A DNA stretch of 64,000 nucleotides, from assembly GCA_001661515.1 (NCBI GenBank), contig LUVW01000002.1, positions 255,850 through 319,849 of the forward strand. The letters run 5' to 3'. Within the stretch, counting starts at the first letter, position 1. The number at the start of each line of letters is the position of its first letter. Of this stretch, positions 52,967 through 64,000 are shown piece after piece. Origin of the DNA: Capniomyces stellatus (taxonomy: Eukaryota; Kickxellomycota; Harpellomycetes; Harpellales; Legeriomycetaceae). Below the pieces are notes generated by a model that saw only the letters and a program-made list of their open reading frames with translations, made no database searches and was not told where the DNA came from. A program made the translations under genes and the position numbers.

Positions 52967-54838
52967 CTAGGAAATAATCAGCTGTTTGACCAAAACGTCA
53001 GGAATACTGACAACCATGTTGCCCCTATGTATGATGTCCTCGGGGCCACAGTAGCCTAGGGTGTCTTCGATGTCTTTGCTGTGGAAGCCTTTGACTCTGT
53101 TGATTTCGGTACTGGAGTAATTAACCATTCCATGGCCAACCTCGATTTCAGAACCAGAATCGATGCCTGTCTGGGGGATAGGCTTGTAAGCAACGCGCAC
53201 AGACTGACTGGAGCTGAAATCGCCGTTTACACCAACGATTCCCGCAGCAAAGAGGGACTTTTTATTCTTTGCGACGGCAATGACGGCGCCGCGGTCAATG
53301 TAGATGGTTCCAGCACACCTCATCCCGTGCATGATCCACCACTTTTTGTCGTGCATTGGTCTCAGGGTGGGCAAAAACCTGGTGCATACAACGCTTTCTG
53401 GCAGTTCCTTGTCGGAGCTTAAATTGGAAGAGTCGGAAAAGTAGTCGATTATGTCGATGATTCGGTGGGGTTTTGTGCTGTTGGTGATGATTGTGCAGAC
53501 GCCAGCAGCCATTGCCAGCTCGGCAGCTACAAGCTTAGTTGCCATGCCGCCGGTCCCAACCGCACTGCCAGCCGACGTGGCATCAACAGTACCAACAAGA
53601 GCTGACATATCGTCAACCATGTAAACAGGCTTTGCATCAGGGTTATTTCTTGGGTTGTCGGTGTACAGGCAATCGACATCGGTCATCAGGAACAAAAAGT
53701 CGGCCTTTATCATGCCTGCAGTAATAGCACTCAATGTGTCGTTATCGCCAAACCGGATCTCGCCAAGACTTACAGTATCGTTTTCATTGACAATTGGGAT
53801 CACGCCAAGTTCCAAAAGCGACATGAACGTGTTGTATGCGTTTATATACTGTGAGTGGTGCGACAAGTCGCTTCTGGTAAGAAGCACCTGTGCGATTGGC
53901 TGGTCAAGCTGGCCAAACATATTGTCCCATAATGCCATAAGTCTACCCTGACCCACAGCCGCAACAGCCTAACAAACGTACACAGTGGCCATATACACGT
54001 ATTAATGGATTGATTCTTAAACTTGAAAAGACTGGTTAAAATATATATATATATTAAAAAGTTAAGCTAAACTGACAAGGAAAAAAGAGAAAGAAGAAAG
54101 AAAAAAAGAACTTACTTGGATATGATCAATCCGTTTTGGTTTGTGAGCCATGTTGAGTCTTCTTAACCCAATACCAACAGCGCCACTAGAGACCAAGACC
54201 ACCTGATGGCCCATTTCTTTTAGCTTGATTATAGTTTCAACCATGGCAAATAGTATAGATAGCAAAGGAACATGAGTAACAGGGTCGCAAATTGAGCTGG
54301 TTCCGAGCTTCAAAACTATGACTTTTCCCTTTCGTTCAGTCGAACTGGTTGGTTTTTGTTTGTACCCAAGTTTGTTTCCAATTCCATTTCCACTTGTATT
54401 CGTACTTGCACTTGCATTTGTATTTGTATTTGTATTTGTATTAGAAGTCGGGTTTCCTGGTGAAGAAGCTCCGGATTGCGAGTTCAGGTTTGACAGCCGT
54501 GTAAAAGAGTTTTTTCTGCTCATTGAGCGGCTGTTTGGATGGCTTGAATTGTTTGTGCTTTTTGAGTTCTGTAAAGTTTTGTTTTTGTGCTTTGTGTTTG
54601 CTTGTTCATGTTTTTCAACATTGCTGTTTTTGTTTTCAATTTCGCCATTTTCTGGTAATTGGTTGGAACTTGCCGAGATATCTAGCGAATCTATATCAAA
54701 AACTATTCCTCGAGTTTTGGTGAATTCAGGCGAGCTGGTTTTGTCAGTACCTGATTCTGCTGTTGATTTTGCGTCAAGGCTCAATTTTTCATCTAAATCC
54801 TGTAGCTGGTGAGTTTTGATTAGGTTGCTTTCAGACAT
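52967..54838 (-). CDS. PRO1: Glutamate 5-kinase PRO1 (2 exons)
   Basis: Spliced model: 54838-54116 and 53968-52967 (phase 0), 574 residues. The enzyme phosphorylates glutamate to gamma-glutamyl phosphate, the first step of proline synthesis, in the cytosol. The kinase core begins at about residue 170: VIVLKLGTSSICDP, VVLVSSGAVGIGLRRL, AVAAVGQGRLMALWDNMFGQ, PIVNENDTVSLGEIRFGDND, LFLMTDVDCLYTDNPR and VGTGGMATKLVAAELA. A C-terminal PUA-like part follows (GTIYIDRGAVIAVAKNKKSL; GIVGVNGDFSSSQSVRVA). The first roughly 165 residues are an extra low-complexity extension with an Asn-Thr dipeptide run (hexanucleotide repeat near 54406-54440), absent from yeast Pro1 (428). The start ATG at 54838 is the first in frame; a later start would remove much of this extension. 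Confidence 0.92.
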
Positions 54839-55699
54839 TTTTCCCTCACTTTTATATTCAACTTTAGTATTTTTTTTATTCTTGTGCTTTATTCACCCTA
54901 TCTATACTGAATTTACCACTTTTTGTATTCTAAACACGCACAAAATGATAAACAAACAGCAAAATACAAAACAACCTCAGATACCGCTTACAAATAGAAA
55001 AAAAAAAGAAAAAAAAGTATAAATGAGAATGGTGATACAAGAGTGTCAAAAGAAAAAAGTGTAATTGATATTTCCAGTATTTTCTTTCGGTTATCTGAAT
55101 CAGAGCAAATAATAACACAAATCTGAAATTCAAGTAAAAAAATTATTCAATTCAATTTCAATTTCAATTTTGACTTTGTTTTCGTTATTTCCAATTCACT
55201 AACTACTTAATCCGTCATCAAGTTTTTTTCTTCTTTTTATATTCTTATTTGTACATTGCATTCTAAATATTCGTTGAAACTCGACCAAGTAAAAAAATTA
55301 AAAAAAAATAAAAAAAGAATGAAAGAGGGTAATTTATATGTGTAGTAACAACATTAACCCCATCCACCCCATCATCAACCATTAAAAAATGTATAAGAGA
55401 AGAACGTTTGTAACTAAAATTACAAAGTAAAAAAAAAAAGAAAAAAAGATAAAATAAATTGGAACTTGAAATGGTAATAAAGAGTAGAGTCGGATATAGA
55501 GATGATAAAATTGTTTTTAGAAAAGAGAATAAGGGTCAGAGATATAAAAAAATGTAATAATATTGGAAAGCAATTGAAAGTCAAAACACTAGTGAAGAAA
55601 AAAAGTCAAAGTAAAAAGTAAAAAAGAAAGGATATAAAAAAAGGTTGTGAAAGAGATAGAGCGTAATGATGATGTAGAGTAATAAAATAAAAATAATAA
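54839..55699. other. Spacer between PRO1 and DRS2
   Basis: About 860 bp, A-rich on the plus strand, with TTTCAA/TCAATT repeats near 55146-55170 and many A-tracts. It should hold the PRO1 promoter and DRS2 3' UTR. No gene seen. Confidence 0.5.
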
Positions 55700-58600
55700 T
55701 TAGTGGCCAGTGGGTTTCTGCCTGGTAGTGTCATAAGACCTAATGAGTTTGGTCTGGCCAGTTTCAGTTTGAGAAAAGGCATAGCCTCTATTCCGCCTTA
55801 GCCGCTGCAGAACTCTTGCTTTATGAACAGCCTTTCTGAAGCGTTCCATTCGGGGTCTGTAGTCGGGAATGTTATATTTCTGTATTTCCTGGACAACTTG
55901 GTATGCTCTTGAGCGATACATACGCTTGTAATATTTCCAGGAAAAGTCACGGACCATGCAAACCATTGGAACAATGATCACGCAGAGCCAAAAGTTGATG
56001 TTTCCCATAGTCAACGAAATCAGACCGTAGTACTCGTGGGCAACGTTCAGTAAATGGCCAAAGTGGGAGTATATGGGGAAGAAGCCAAACCAAACCAACA
56101 AAGAGCCCGGAATAGAGACTACAGTCCACTTGTTCCAGGTGCAGGTCAAGAGAGCGGCCTTTAGAAGAACAGTGATTAGAACGGAGGTGTAGAGAGTGAT
56201 TCCGAGGACCCATTGGTCGCCTATATACCCAGCGCTTGTGGTGAAAGGATTCATCAGAGTGGTAGTCAAAAAGAAGAGGATGGCAGAGTGGACAAAGGCG
56301 TTGATTGTTGAGCCCCAGAAACCGCGCACGTTGAAAAACTCGCAGTTCTGGCTCATTTTGTACATCTCCGGGTACCTCTCGAGAGACCTGGCAAACAAGA
56401 ACTGGTCAAACACGCCAATAGCAACAGGTGGCAATACAGTAAAGAACACCGAGTAGAAGGTGATTGACCAGGACTCGTAAATGGTTTGGCCAGAAAACAT
56501 GTTGTAGAAGGCAAAGAAGAACTGAGTCATGTAGAGCAAAATGTTCTTGTAAAAGGAGTACAGAATCATCTTGCTCAGCCTGTGGTAGCTCCACGAGCCG
56601 TGGACCAGCAGGAGCTTGCGCAGATGTTGGAACTCGGATATGGCAAAGTCGGCGGATCGGGCAGCCTGCAGCCCCTCCTGACCAGATATGCCAACACCTA
56701 CATGAGCAGCCTGGATCATACTTACGTCGTTTGCACCGTCACCAATAGCGAGCAGCACAGCCTTCCGCTTCCTCTTGACCAGCTTAACCACCAACGCCTT
56801 TTGCAACGGCGAGACTCTGCAGCAAATAACAGACTTGCACACCGTGGCCAGCTCAAGGAAAATATCCTCCACGTCCTTCTCAAGCGCAAAGTCCAAACTC
56901 CGCCCATCAATAATCAGCGCCATTGAGTCAAAGTCAATCGCTGATGTGCCCCGACTTTCGCGAATCGCCATCAGCTTCTGATTCAAAAACTGCTTTGTCT
57001 CCCAGTGCGTGGTAGTGTTGCAGATCACCAGACTGAAGTCCTCCTGGATTAGCTTGCACGAGTACCCAATGTTGATCGCTGTTTCCTGCCTGTCTCCCGT
57101 CAGCACCCAAATCCGGATTCCAGCCTGGGCCAACGTGAATATCGTTTTTGGAACTCCGTCCTGCAGCTTGTCCTCAATCGCTGTTGCCCCAAGCAGGGTC
57201 ATGTTGCGCTCAATCAGCTCGGCTGCGTGGTCAAGGGCCTCCTGTCTGTTGACCAGCGTGGTTGAGGCCTTGTAGTAAACATCGCTCCACTCCTTGTACT
57301 CCTCCTCCGTAATGGTTCGCATCGACAGGCAAAGCGTCCGCAGCCCCTCTGACGCAAACTCCTCCATGTGCTGGGTAACCTTGCTTACGTACTCTCTATT
57401 GCCCTCCTCCAGCCTTTCAAAAATCACCGTGTCGGCTCCTTTGCAGTACACCTTGATTGTGCCGTCTGGCAGCCGAACTACTGCCGACATTCTCTTCCGC
57501 GTACTGTTGAACTCGTTAATGTTCAGCACCTGGAACTCCTTGTTCTCTCCCAAAATATTCACCGTGATGTTTCTTGGCTTACGTGTGTTGAATACAAATC
57601 CCAGCTGCGCCGCTCCTTTGACCAGCGCTTCCTCGTCCGGCGATGAGGCTTGGTACTCGATCACCCCCTTAGCCTCGTCCTTCACCTCTGGAATCACCGT
57701 GTGGCAAGTCGACATGTGCTGGATAAACTCGTACAGCTTTCCGTCATCATCCTTCCGCCTCAGCTGCTCCTTCAGCTGCCCAAAGTCGTAGTTGCCCTGA
57801 ACCCTCCCGTCAATCACCCTCGCTTTTTTTCCTGCCTCCACCACATCCGCGTAAATATGCCCCCCAACACTGCACTGCTTAAACTCCATGATATTGCACG
57901 TCAGCGTTCCTGTCTTGTCAGAGAATATGTACCCTACCTGCCCTAGCTCTTCAACCAACGACGACGTTCTTGCCAACGCCGACGTGTCCGTCTTCTCGTC
58001 ATACATGTCAAGGTCTGAGTTTATCAACTGCGCCTGCCAAAACTTCACCACCTCCATTGTTACTATCAAACTGATTGGAATCAGATTGTTGAACAATATC
58101 AAAAACGTCAGTATGCTTCGCACAAACTCCATTGTTGTAACCCCGCCCCTCATCATCAGGTAGCTATACGTACTCGCGTTTTTGTTTGCCATCAACAAGT
58201 GCCCCACCGCACTGCTCACCGACAGTATCACCAATATCGCAAACAAATACAAAATCTGCACATTTGTCATCTTTTCCACACTCGTTGTTTTGATCGGCGT
58301 TGCCGTCGCGTTTCTCATGAGTTTCGTCTCGTGTCCAGTGTTCACCACCACCCCAAACACCCAATCTGTGTTCCTTATCACTGCTCCTCTTAAAAGCAGC
58401 TGTCCTGGGTCCAGAGGCAGCTTTTGGTGCCCCAGTATCCCCCCCTCCGATATCAACGTTGCTTCATAGTTGTACAGGTTGTCGTTGGGAAGCTCGGACT
58501 CCAGCCTACCCACCACCAAGCTTAGTGCATCTGCCGTAAGCAAACTCGCCGTCTCTACGCATGCCTGCTTAAGCTTCAAATTTGTTTCTCCGTCAAGATT

Positions 58601-59392
58601 GCTTGTTTCAATGTAGCACAACCCCTCTGGCTCTGAGCTGCTCAGCAGCACTATGTCTGCTGGAATCGCCCCTCTATTTTCCAGTCTAACCAAATCCCCT
58701 ACCTCAAGTTTTTTCCAATGGATCTCTTTAAAGTCCCCATCCCTCAGCACCTTGACCATCGAGTTGTTAATGTCAAGATCTGACCGGAACCGCTTGTAAT
58801 CCTCAATCACCTCTTTAACTGCTGTTGCCAGCAGTACTATTATCAACGGCGCTATTGTTGTGTACCTTGACGTCGGTGAAACTCCTGGGATCTGCTGGAT
58901 GCATGATGTAAACAAAAAGAATAAATTCGCATATTTTGAAAACTGCTCATACAAAAATTTTGGAAGAAATGTAAACGTGTTGTATTTTGTTGTTGAAACT
59001 GTGTTGCTCATGAACTTTGAATCTTTATTAAGTTGCGATGCATTGATGTGGACTATTCTACAGTTTTCCGACGGCCCTACTCCCGAAGGCCCCCCTATCA
59101 TGATTGTCACCCTTCTTGTTAGCCCCTTTGCCGCCATCCCCACCACCCCCTGTGTTGGCTCTTCCTCCAGTTTAGTCAATTGATACTTGGACATCCTCCT
59201 CGATTTGTTTCCCGGCGTGTCAATGTTCTCCTGCCCAAAATCTATCTCATCAATATCGAAATCTTTATTACTCTCATCTTCGTACTTGTGGCTATACTCG
59301 TACTCAATGTCATTTCTTGCCCCATCTCTATCCTCTAGCTCGTACTGATCCTCCTCCAAAAACCTAGCCCTCTGCGGTTTCTTCCCAACCAT
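55700..59392 (-). CDS. DRS2: P4-ATPase aminophospholipid flippase, Drs2/ATP8A type
   Basis: Single exon, 1230 residues, ATG at 59392. It flips phosphatidylserine/ethanolamine to the cytosolic leaflet of late-Golgi or plasma membranes, normally with a Cdc50-family partner. Motifs are the N-terminal NTVSTTKYNTFTFLPKFLYE, actuator SNLDGETNLK, the transmembrane PISLIV motif (LIPISLIVTMEVVKFW), phosphorylation site SDKTGTLT (D492), nucleotide-binding KGADTVIFERL and hinge GDGANDVSMIQAA (about residue 884). Ten membrane spans are expected, and six hydrophobic stretches are plain after the hinge. The C-terminal tail has NRGYAFSQTETGQTKLIRSYD, the Drs2/ATP8A autoinhibitory GYAFS motif, so it belongs to the Drs2 class and not the Dnf class. 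The lack of introns contrasts with most neighbours. Its coding sequence is locally more GC-rich than the flanks. Confidence 0.95.
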   Translation of the reverse strand: MVGKKPQRARFLEEDQYELEDRDGARNDIEYEYSHKYEDESNKDFDIDEIDFGQENIDTPGNKSRRMSKYQLTKLEEEPTQGVVGMAAKGLTRRVTIMIGGPSGVGPSENCRIVHINASQLNKDSKFMSNTVSTTKYNTFTFLPKFLYEQFSKYANLFFLFTSCIQQIPGVSPTSRYTTIAPLIIVLLATAVKEVIEDYKRFRSDLDINNSMVKVLRDGDFKEIHWKKLEVGDLVRLENRGAIPADIVLLSSSEPEGLCYIETSNLDGETNLKLKQACVETASLLTADALSLVVGRLESELPNDNLYNYEATLISEGGILGHQKLPLDPGQLLLRGAVIRNTDWVFGVVVNTGHETKLMRNATATPIKTTSVEKMTNVQILYLFAILVILSVSSAVGHLLMANKNASTYSYLMMRGGVTTMEFVRSILTFLILFNNLIPISLIVTMEVVKFWQAQLINSDLDMYDEKTDTSALARTSSLVEELGQVGYIFSDKTGTLTCNIMEFKQCSVGGHIYADVVEAGKKARVIDGRVQGNYDFGQLKEQLRRKDDDGKLYEFIQHMSTCHTVIPEVKDEAKGVIEYQASSPDEEALVKGAAQLGFVFNTRKPRNITVNILGENKEFQVLNINEFNSTRKRMSAVVRLPDGTIKVYCKGADTVIFERLEEGNREYVSKVTQHMEEFASEGLRTLCLSMRTITEEEYKEWSDVYYKASTTLVNRQEALDHAAELIERNMTLLGATAIEDKLQDGVPKTIFTLAQAGIRIWVLTGDRQETAINIGYSCKLIQEDFSLVICNTTTHWETKQFLNQKLMAIRESRGTSAIDFDSMALIIDGRSLDFALEKDVEDIFLELATVCKSVICCRVSPLQKALVVKLVKRKRKAVLLAIGDGANDVSMIQAAHVGVGISGQEGLQAARSADFAISEFQHLRKLLLVHGSWSYHRLSKMILYSFYKNILLYMTQFFFAFYNMFSGQTIYESWSITFYSVFFTVLPPVAIGVFDQFLFARSLERYPEMYKMSQNCEFFNVRGFWGSTINAFVHSAILFFLTTTLMNPFTTSAGYIGDQWVLGITLYTSVLITVLLKAALLTCTWNKWTVVSIPGSLLVWFGFFPIYSHFGHLLNVAHEYYGLISLTMGNINFWLCVIIVPMVCMVRDFSWKYYKRMYRSRAYQVVQEIQKYNIPDYRPRMERFRKAVHKARVLQRLRRNRGYAFSQTETGQTKLIRSYDTTRQKPTGH

Positions 59393-62300
59393 TCTAAAAC
59401 TCCTTTTGTTTTTTGCCTGTACTTGATCTTTACTCGTTTTTTTTTTCCTCCCTGCTTTTTTTTTATCGTGTGCTGATATAAATTATGGATTTGCTTTAGC
59501 TTTTTTTATATGCTAAAAGTAAAATGAATCTGTTATATTGCCAGTGTGGTATATCCAAGTCGCCAAAATCCCAGTTGCCAAATACTGTCTATTTTTCTCT
59601 TTCTTTACTTTGATTTCATTCAGTTACTGTTCCAATTGTGCATCTATTTTTTATTTTACTTTTTGTTTTTTTAGCTACTGCTTCCTATACAGCTTATAGT
59701 TTTACTAGACGATTAAAGCAAGAAATCCAGACTCTTGAATAAAAAAAGAATATCAGCTAAAATGTGACCCTCTTAACACTGTTTCTAAACTTGTTTATTA
59801 TCAAAAACTAAAAGTGTTGTTCCTTTTTATTGTCTTCAGATTCTAGAATCAATTGTTTTACTATTTCCACTATTACTCTTTCTTTTCTTTATTTGGGCTC
59901 TATTTAGTTTCTTTACTTGAACTCTATTTAGTTTCTTTATTTTTCGCCTTCAGCTTAATTATACCAATCTAAACAATAAACCTACTTTTAAACTGCTTGG
60001 CTCCTTACTGCCCGTTCCCAACTTTCTCGTCTATTATTATCTATTCCTCTTTGATTCTTATTAGTTTATTTGCTACACTCAAAAAACAATATATAAAATA
60101 CTTGCTACAATTACTAAATCATCCCAATTTAAGTCTGAAGCTAAGCCTATAAAACTTCTCTGATTAGTTTATACTTCTTCATTTCATTTCTCTTGCCCAT
60201 TGTTTCTTTTCTGGCTTTTTTTTTTCTCCTCATTACAACCTAATTTTCAATGTTTTAGTCGGCAATTATTTACACCCACTTTTTTATTTTGCCTAAAGTT
60301 TCAAACAATTTGCTTGGCTTTATTTACATTACATAAGTTTCCTAGCAGATAAATCATTCATGACAATTTCGACATAAACACTTTACCGTGTATCTGTTGG
60401 CTTGATTTTTTTATTAAAACCGATTTCCATTGGATAAGCCTGAGTCAAACTGCTTTTCTTTGCTTCTTTGTTACTAATAAAGCTTGCTGCTGACTCTTTT
60501 GTGTTTAATTATGCTCAACCGATGACTACCCTTCAATGAGTATTCAAAACATCTATCTCGCTTTTATTTATCTATTTATTTTTAGATCTTTGGCTCTGAT
60601 TAACTTTGGCCATCTTATTTTATTCTCCTACAGCCATCCCCCGCCCAAAACTCCTTTGGCAAATCTCCTACATTCACTTCTTTTTCGACACAATATATAA
60701 TAAAAACCGCTTCCCTACCCATCACGTCAACTCATGTAATACACCCAACGACTTTTACTTTCGTACTCTTATTATTTCTTGTGAGAAAGTCCCATCTTCC
60801 CTTTATTTTATTTCGGCCCTTTTGACCAAATTATACTTTTTAAATATAACTCCTGACTTTTCCTATTATTCATTTATTTATTGCCTTCTCATTCAAAAAA
60901 ACGTTGATTCACTTGTACTGGTCAATCAGCCAAAATTGCTTGTTTTCTTAATATAAATAATCACGCACTAGTTCTGCCTTTGTTGTTCCAATTTGCTTGA
61001 ACACTCATTTCACTTGCCCTTTTTTCAAGCTTTTTTCTCAATTTTCTTTTCTTTGTATCCCACTCAAACTTCTTTCATTTTTTTTACTCGTGGAGCTCGA
61101 GTAAGCTCAGCTCTTTATCTTCCTGTTCTCATTCTTTGCAGCTCTATTGAGCAATCCAAACTTTATTTTCGCTTTTTACCCAATAATATTTAAATGAATT
61201 TGCCTTTTTTTATTGAAATTCATTTTCTTTTTTTTACATCAGTTTTCTTTTGTTTATAAACAATATTAATTCGACCGCCTTAATTCGCCAATTCTCTTTA
61301 CCTGATATTCGCGTTGTTTCTAATATTGCTTTTCTTTTACTGTAACAGTTTGTTCTTGGCTCTACTTGTACGTTAATTTTCGTTACCAAACTCATTGTAA
61401 CAAATTAGAGTTTGCCATATCGCACTGGACTATTTACACTCAGAATTGATCTGGCGAACTCTGTCTATCCCACTATTATGAGCGCACTAGTTCAACTAAT
61501 TTAGTCTTGTATCCTGCTCTCAACTCTATAGCTACCCGAGTAAAGGAAATAATAAACCGACTCGGTTCCCAAATATATTCAACAAAAAAAAAATCAATCG
61601 TCATCCATACAGTATCGCTTACTCACTCCTCACACCCTTTACACAGAACAAAAATTATGCTCAATGGCTTTCATTATTAGTAAATAGCACATATTAGTAC
61701 ATGTCTAGCCTGACCTTGCCATTTTCAAGTTGTGAATAGCTAACTATAAAACATTCCAAGCTGCAAATTGTACTGATAGAGATCTACTCACACTTAAAGC
61801 GCTTATTTGCATAGCATCGTTAACTTAGACATATGGCCAAATCCAACAAACGCCTTAGGTTGAGCTTATTCGGCTGAAAGAAAAAAAAAAGAGTGAACAC
61901 AGGTTGCAAATAAAAAGATCGGAAAATATCGTCATCGGATCTTGATATTGTGCAAGTAGAATTCCTGTTTAATACTTATTGCACTTTTTTTAAAGTGAGA
62001 TCGATTATAGCAAGTGAATTTATTTGACATGTTGCTTCGGATTTATGTTATATTCCAAAATAAGAATATATGGCTATGCTTTTTTTTATTTAACTCGAAG
62101 ATATGTTATTACTGCGATGGTACCATTAATTTACTTTTGCAAAAAAGTGGTAAAAGAAAAAAACCAAGTGTTAGCACCCAAAATTTCAAGTTTATATCTT
62201 TGTCAAAAACCTGTATTTGCGTCGGGTTAATAGTTCAGTTACTCTGATTGACCCGATTTAGAAGTATCGGACCATGTATATTCTGTGGTATACAAGTCAG

Positions 62301-62838
62301 AATAACTTACTACTACAAATTAGCAATTTTTTTGTGTTATGGTGAATTCTTCGATATAGAAACCCATATACATAATTCTTCCAGTATTATGCCTGTTATA
62401 ATAGCTGTATTCGAGCAGCGTTTGGCTCTGGCGTGCTAGACGATATTTTAAATATAGTTGCTGGATAGGAGTATACGCATTTTAAAAAAAAGACGAACTA
62501 GGTGCTTTTCAGAGTTGGGTTACAAATAATTGAATGCTCGAGTTGAGACTTTGCCTGTTACACTGTGTCCATTGAACAACTGGACCCAAATAAGAATGTA
62601 CCTTATGCAAAAGTAACAAGAAAAAGACAATGCCAAAAGTGGTACATAGCATCGTATATCAAGCTGATGCTGTCGTCTAATAGCAGATTAGGGAGAGAAA
62701 TATGTAATGCGTGTAAAGATGAAATATGGTGTTTGCTAGCGAATTGAAAAGCAAGTAAAATTTTACTTGAATCGCTTTTACGAATGAGAACGAGTATTAG
62801 TGGATGTCCTTGTACGCTTTTTTTTTTTTTTTTTTACN

Positions 62839-62871
<33 letters not shown>

Positions 62872-63306
62872 CAACAATAAAGTAAGAACTGGTTTCACTA
62901 CAATCAAGGGTGAATAAAAAGCGAATAAAATTACCGTTGGTTTAGCTTTACGACTATGAAACTTGTGAATTAAAAAAAATGACTAAAATAAGATCCGAGA
63001 GACCGCAGAAAATTGGAAAAAAAGGAAGAAAGCCAAGAAATTTCAACATTTCAGTTTTTTTTCCTTCGATTTTTTTAATCAAAAACGCCTTGAATTTGAT
63101 TTCAAATGTCTTCCAAAAGTATATCACCAAAATTCCAAAATGATCAAAAAAAAAAAAATTAAAAAAAATAGAAATCTAATAAATTAGTCTGATAATTCCC
63201 ATATAGTTATTTTCCAGTTGAATATCTTTTCTAGCCTGAAAAAAAACACCCAGCACTAGTTATACTAACAGTATATCAAAGTATTTTTTTTAAAGAAAGA
63301 AAAACA
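59393..63306. other. 3.9-kb gene-free, pyrimidine-rich stretch
   Basis: The longest gap in the window. From about 59400 to 61300 the plus strand is strongly T/C-rich with few G residues; open frames here (for example 60606-60956) start at TTG and read as Phe/Ser/Leu-rich noise. The part nearest 59392 should hold the DRS2 promoter and leader, and the part before 63306 the SAM synthetase promoter. Nothing else is recognisable. See the separate poly-T entry. Confidence 0.5.
62819..62876. repeat. Poly-T tract with an ambiguous base
   Basis: A near-pure T run interrupted by AC at 62836-62837, then an N at 62838, then about 27 more T residues and ACTT. The N is the only ambiguous base seen in the window and suggests an uncertain join or homopolymer length in the assembly. 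Confidence 0.85.
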
Positions 63307-64000
63307 ATGGCAGAAACCTTTTTGTTTACATCCGAATCTGTTGGAGAGGGTCATCCAGGTAAATTTATAGCACAGCAATATACTAATTGTATCATTTTTT
63401 TTTAAAAAAAAGTGTAATAAAATGTTGATTGGCCAACACCTTTGTCCACACTTTGTTTTACTTTTCGATATTTTTTACTGTTGGTTGTTGAAAGAAAGCT
63501 TTCAGAACATAAAAAACAAACTAATGCGGTTGTTGGGTGGTAAATTATGCTGAGTAGACAAGATCTGTGATCAAATTTCCGATGCAGTTCTTGACGCTTG
63601 TTTGGAGCAAGATCCAATGTCAAAAGTTGCTTGCGAAACAGCGGCCAAAACAGGGTTGATTATGGTTTTGGGAGAAATCACAACCAAGGCAGTTCTTGAT
63701 TACCAAAAGATAGTAAGAGGTGTGATCAAGAGTATCGGGTATGACGATTCGGAGAAGGGCTTTGATTACAAGACCTGCAATGTTTTGGTGGCAATTGAGC
63801 AGCAATCGCCAGATATTTACCAAGGGCTGGTGCAGAACGGGATGGACATTGAGAACATTGGTGCTGGAGATCAGGGAATTATGTTTGGATATGCTACAGA
63901 CGAGACACCAGAGCTGATGCCATTGACGATAACACTTTCGCACAGACTGAACATGAAGATGGCAGAGCTTAGAAGAAGCGGCGAGCTTTCGTGGCTGCGA
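63307..64000 (+). CDS. SAM2: S-adenosylmethionine synthetase, 5' part (runs off the window)
   Basis: Partial model: exon 1 63307-63358, exon 2 from 63558 to the window edge (phase 1), 165 residues visible. The enzyme makes SAM from methionine and ATP. The N-terminus [32 protein letters not shown] is nearly invariant in the family; the GHPDK motif, which contacts ATP, is built across the splice (CCA G|AC AAG). [31 protein letters not shown] and [21 protein letters not shown] (the GAGDQG signature) follow. The first exon is only 17 codons. The gene supplies SAM to methyltransferases such as the METTL7-like protein of this window. Fungi may have one or two copies, so SAM1 versus SAM2 cannot be decided. 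Confidence 0.95.

Noticed and set aside
60606..60956. 116-codon plus-strand frame in the T/C-rich gap
   Set aside because: Starts at TTG; its Phe/Ser/Leu composition is what pyrimidine-rich DNA gives by chance.

Overview
This window is nuclear DNA of a fungus. It is AT-rich, its genes are broken by many short introns (mostly GTAAGT/GTATGT-type donors, often 50-200 nt), and it carries fungus-specific families: two Kre6/Skn1 glucan-synthesis proteins, a mitochondrial Arg2-type N-acetylglutamate synthase and an Sso-type syntaxin. It also holds genes uncommon in yeasts (a METTL7-like methyltransferase, a HEI10/CCNB1IP1 homologue, a NOL11-like protein, a trypsin-fold protein). That mix suggests an early-diverging lineage such as the Kickxellomycotina/Harpellales gut fungi; this placement is inference. 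All spliced models were built by hand from splice signals, phase and family similarity.

Layout, 0-16 kb: a J-domain membrane protein, a NOL11/Utp8-like rRNA-processing protein, a pinin-domain splicing protein, a METTL7-like methyltransferase, a 2.7-kb gene-free stretch, a nine-exon HEI10 homologue (meiotic crossover RING protein) and a DUF167 protein whose mitochondrial presequence sits on its own exon. 16-28 kb: succinate dehydrogenase assembly factor SDHAF3, an Sso1-like syntaxin (five exons), a puzzling 2-kb stretch with coding-like fragments and a 16-bp minisatellite, the oligoribonuclease REX2 and the mismatch-repair ATPase MSH6. 28-36 kb: a tandem pair of Kre6/Skn1 GH16-type genes and tRNA-Pro(AGG).

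36-50 kb: ARG2, a trypsin-fold protein that has lost its catalytic His and Ser, tRNA-His(GTG), the COPII GTPase SAR1 (six exons), the ER chaperone SCJ1 with an HDEL tail, a DHHC-type palmitoyltransferase with a degenerate zinc region, tRNA-Phe(GAA) and a small secreted, probably GPI-anchored protein. 50-64 kb: SDHAF2/SDH5, glutamate 5-kinase PRO1, a Drs2-type lipid flippase, a 3.9-kb pyrimidine-rich gene-free stretch containing an ambiguous base, and the first part of S-adenosylmethionine synthetase, which runs off the right edge.

The genes form no operon or single pathway. Loose themes are the secretory pathway and cell surface (SAR1, SSO1, SCJ1, DRS2, DHHC, Kre6/Skn1), mitochondrial and amino-acid metabolism (SDHAF2, SDHAF3, ARG2, PRO1, SAM synthetase) and genome maintenance/meiosis (MSH6, HEI10). 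I found no convincing undescribed multi-gene system. The most notable items are the inactive trypsin homologue, the Kre6/Skn1 pair with a gene-conversion-like patch, the degenerate DHHC enzyme, and the fragments near 19-20.5 kb.
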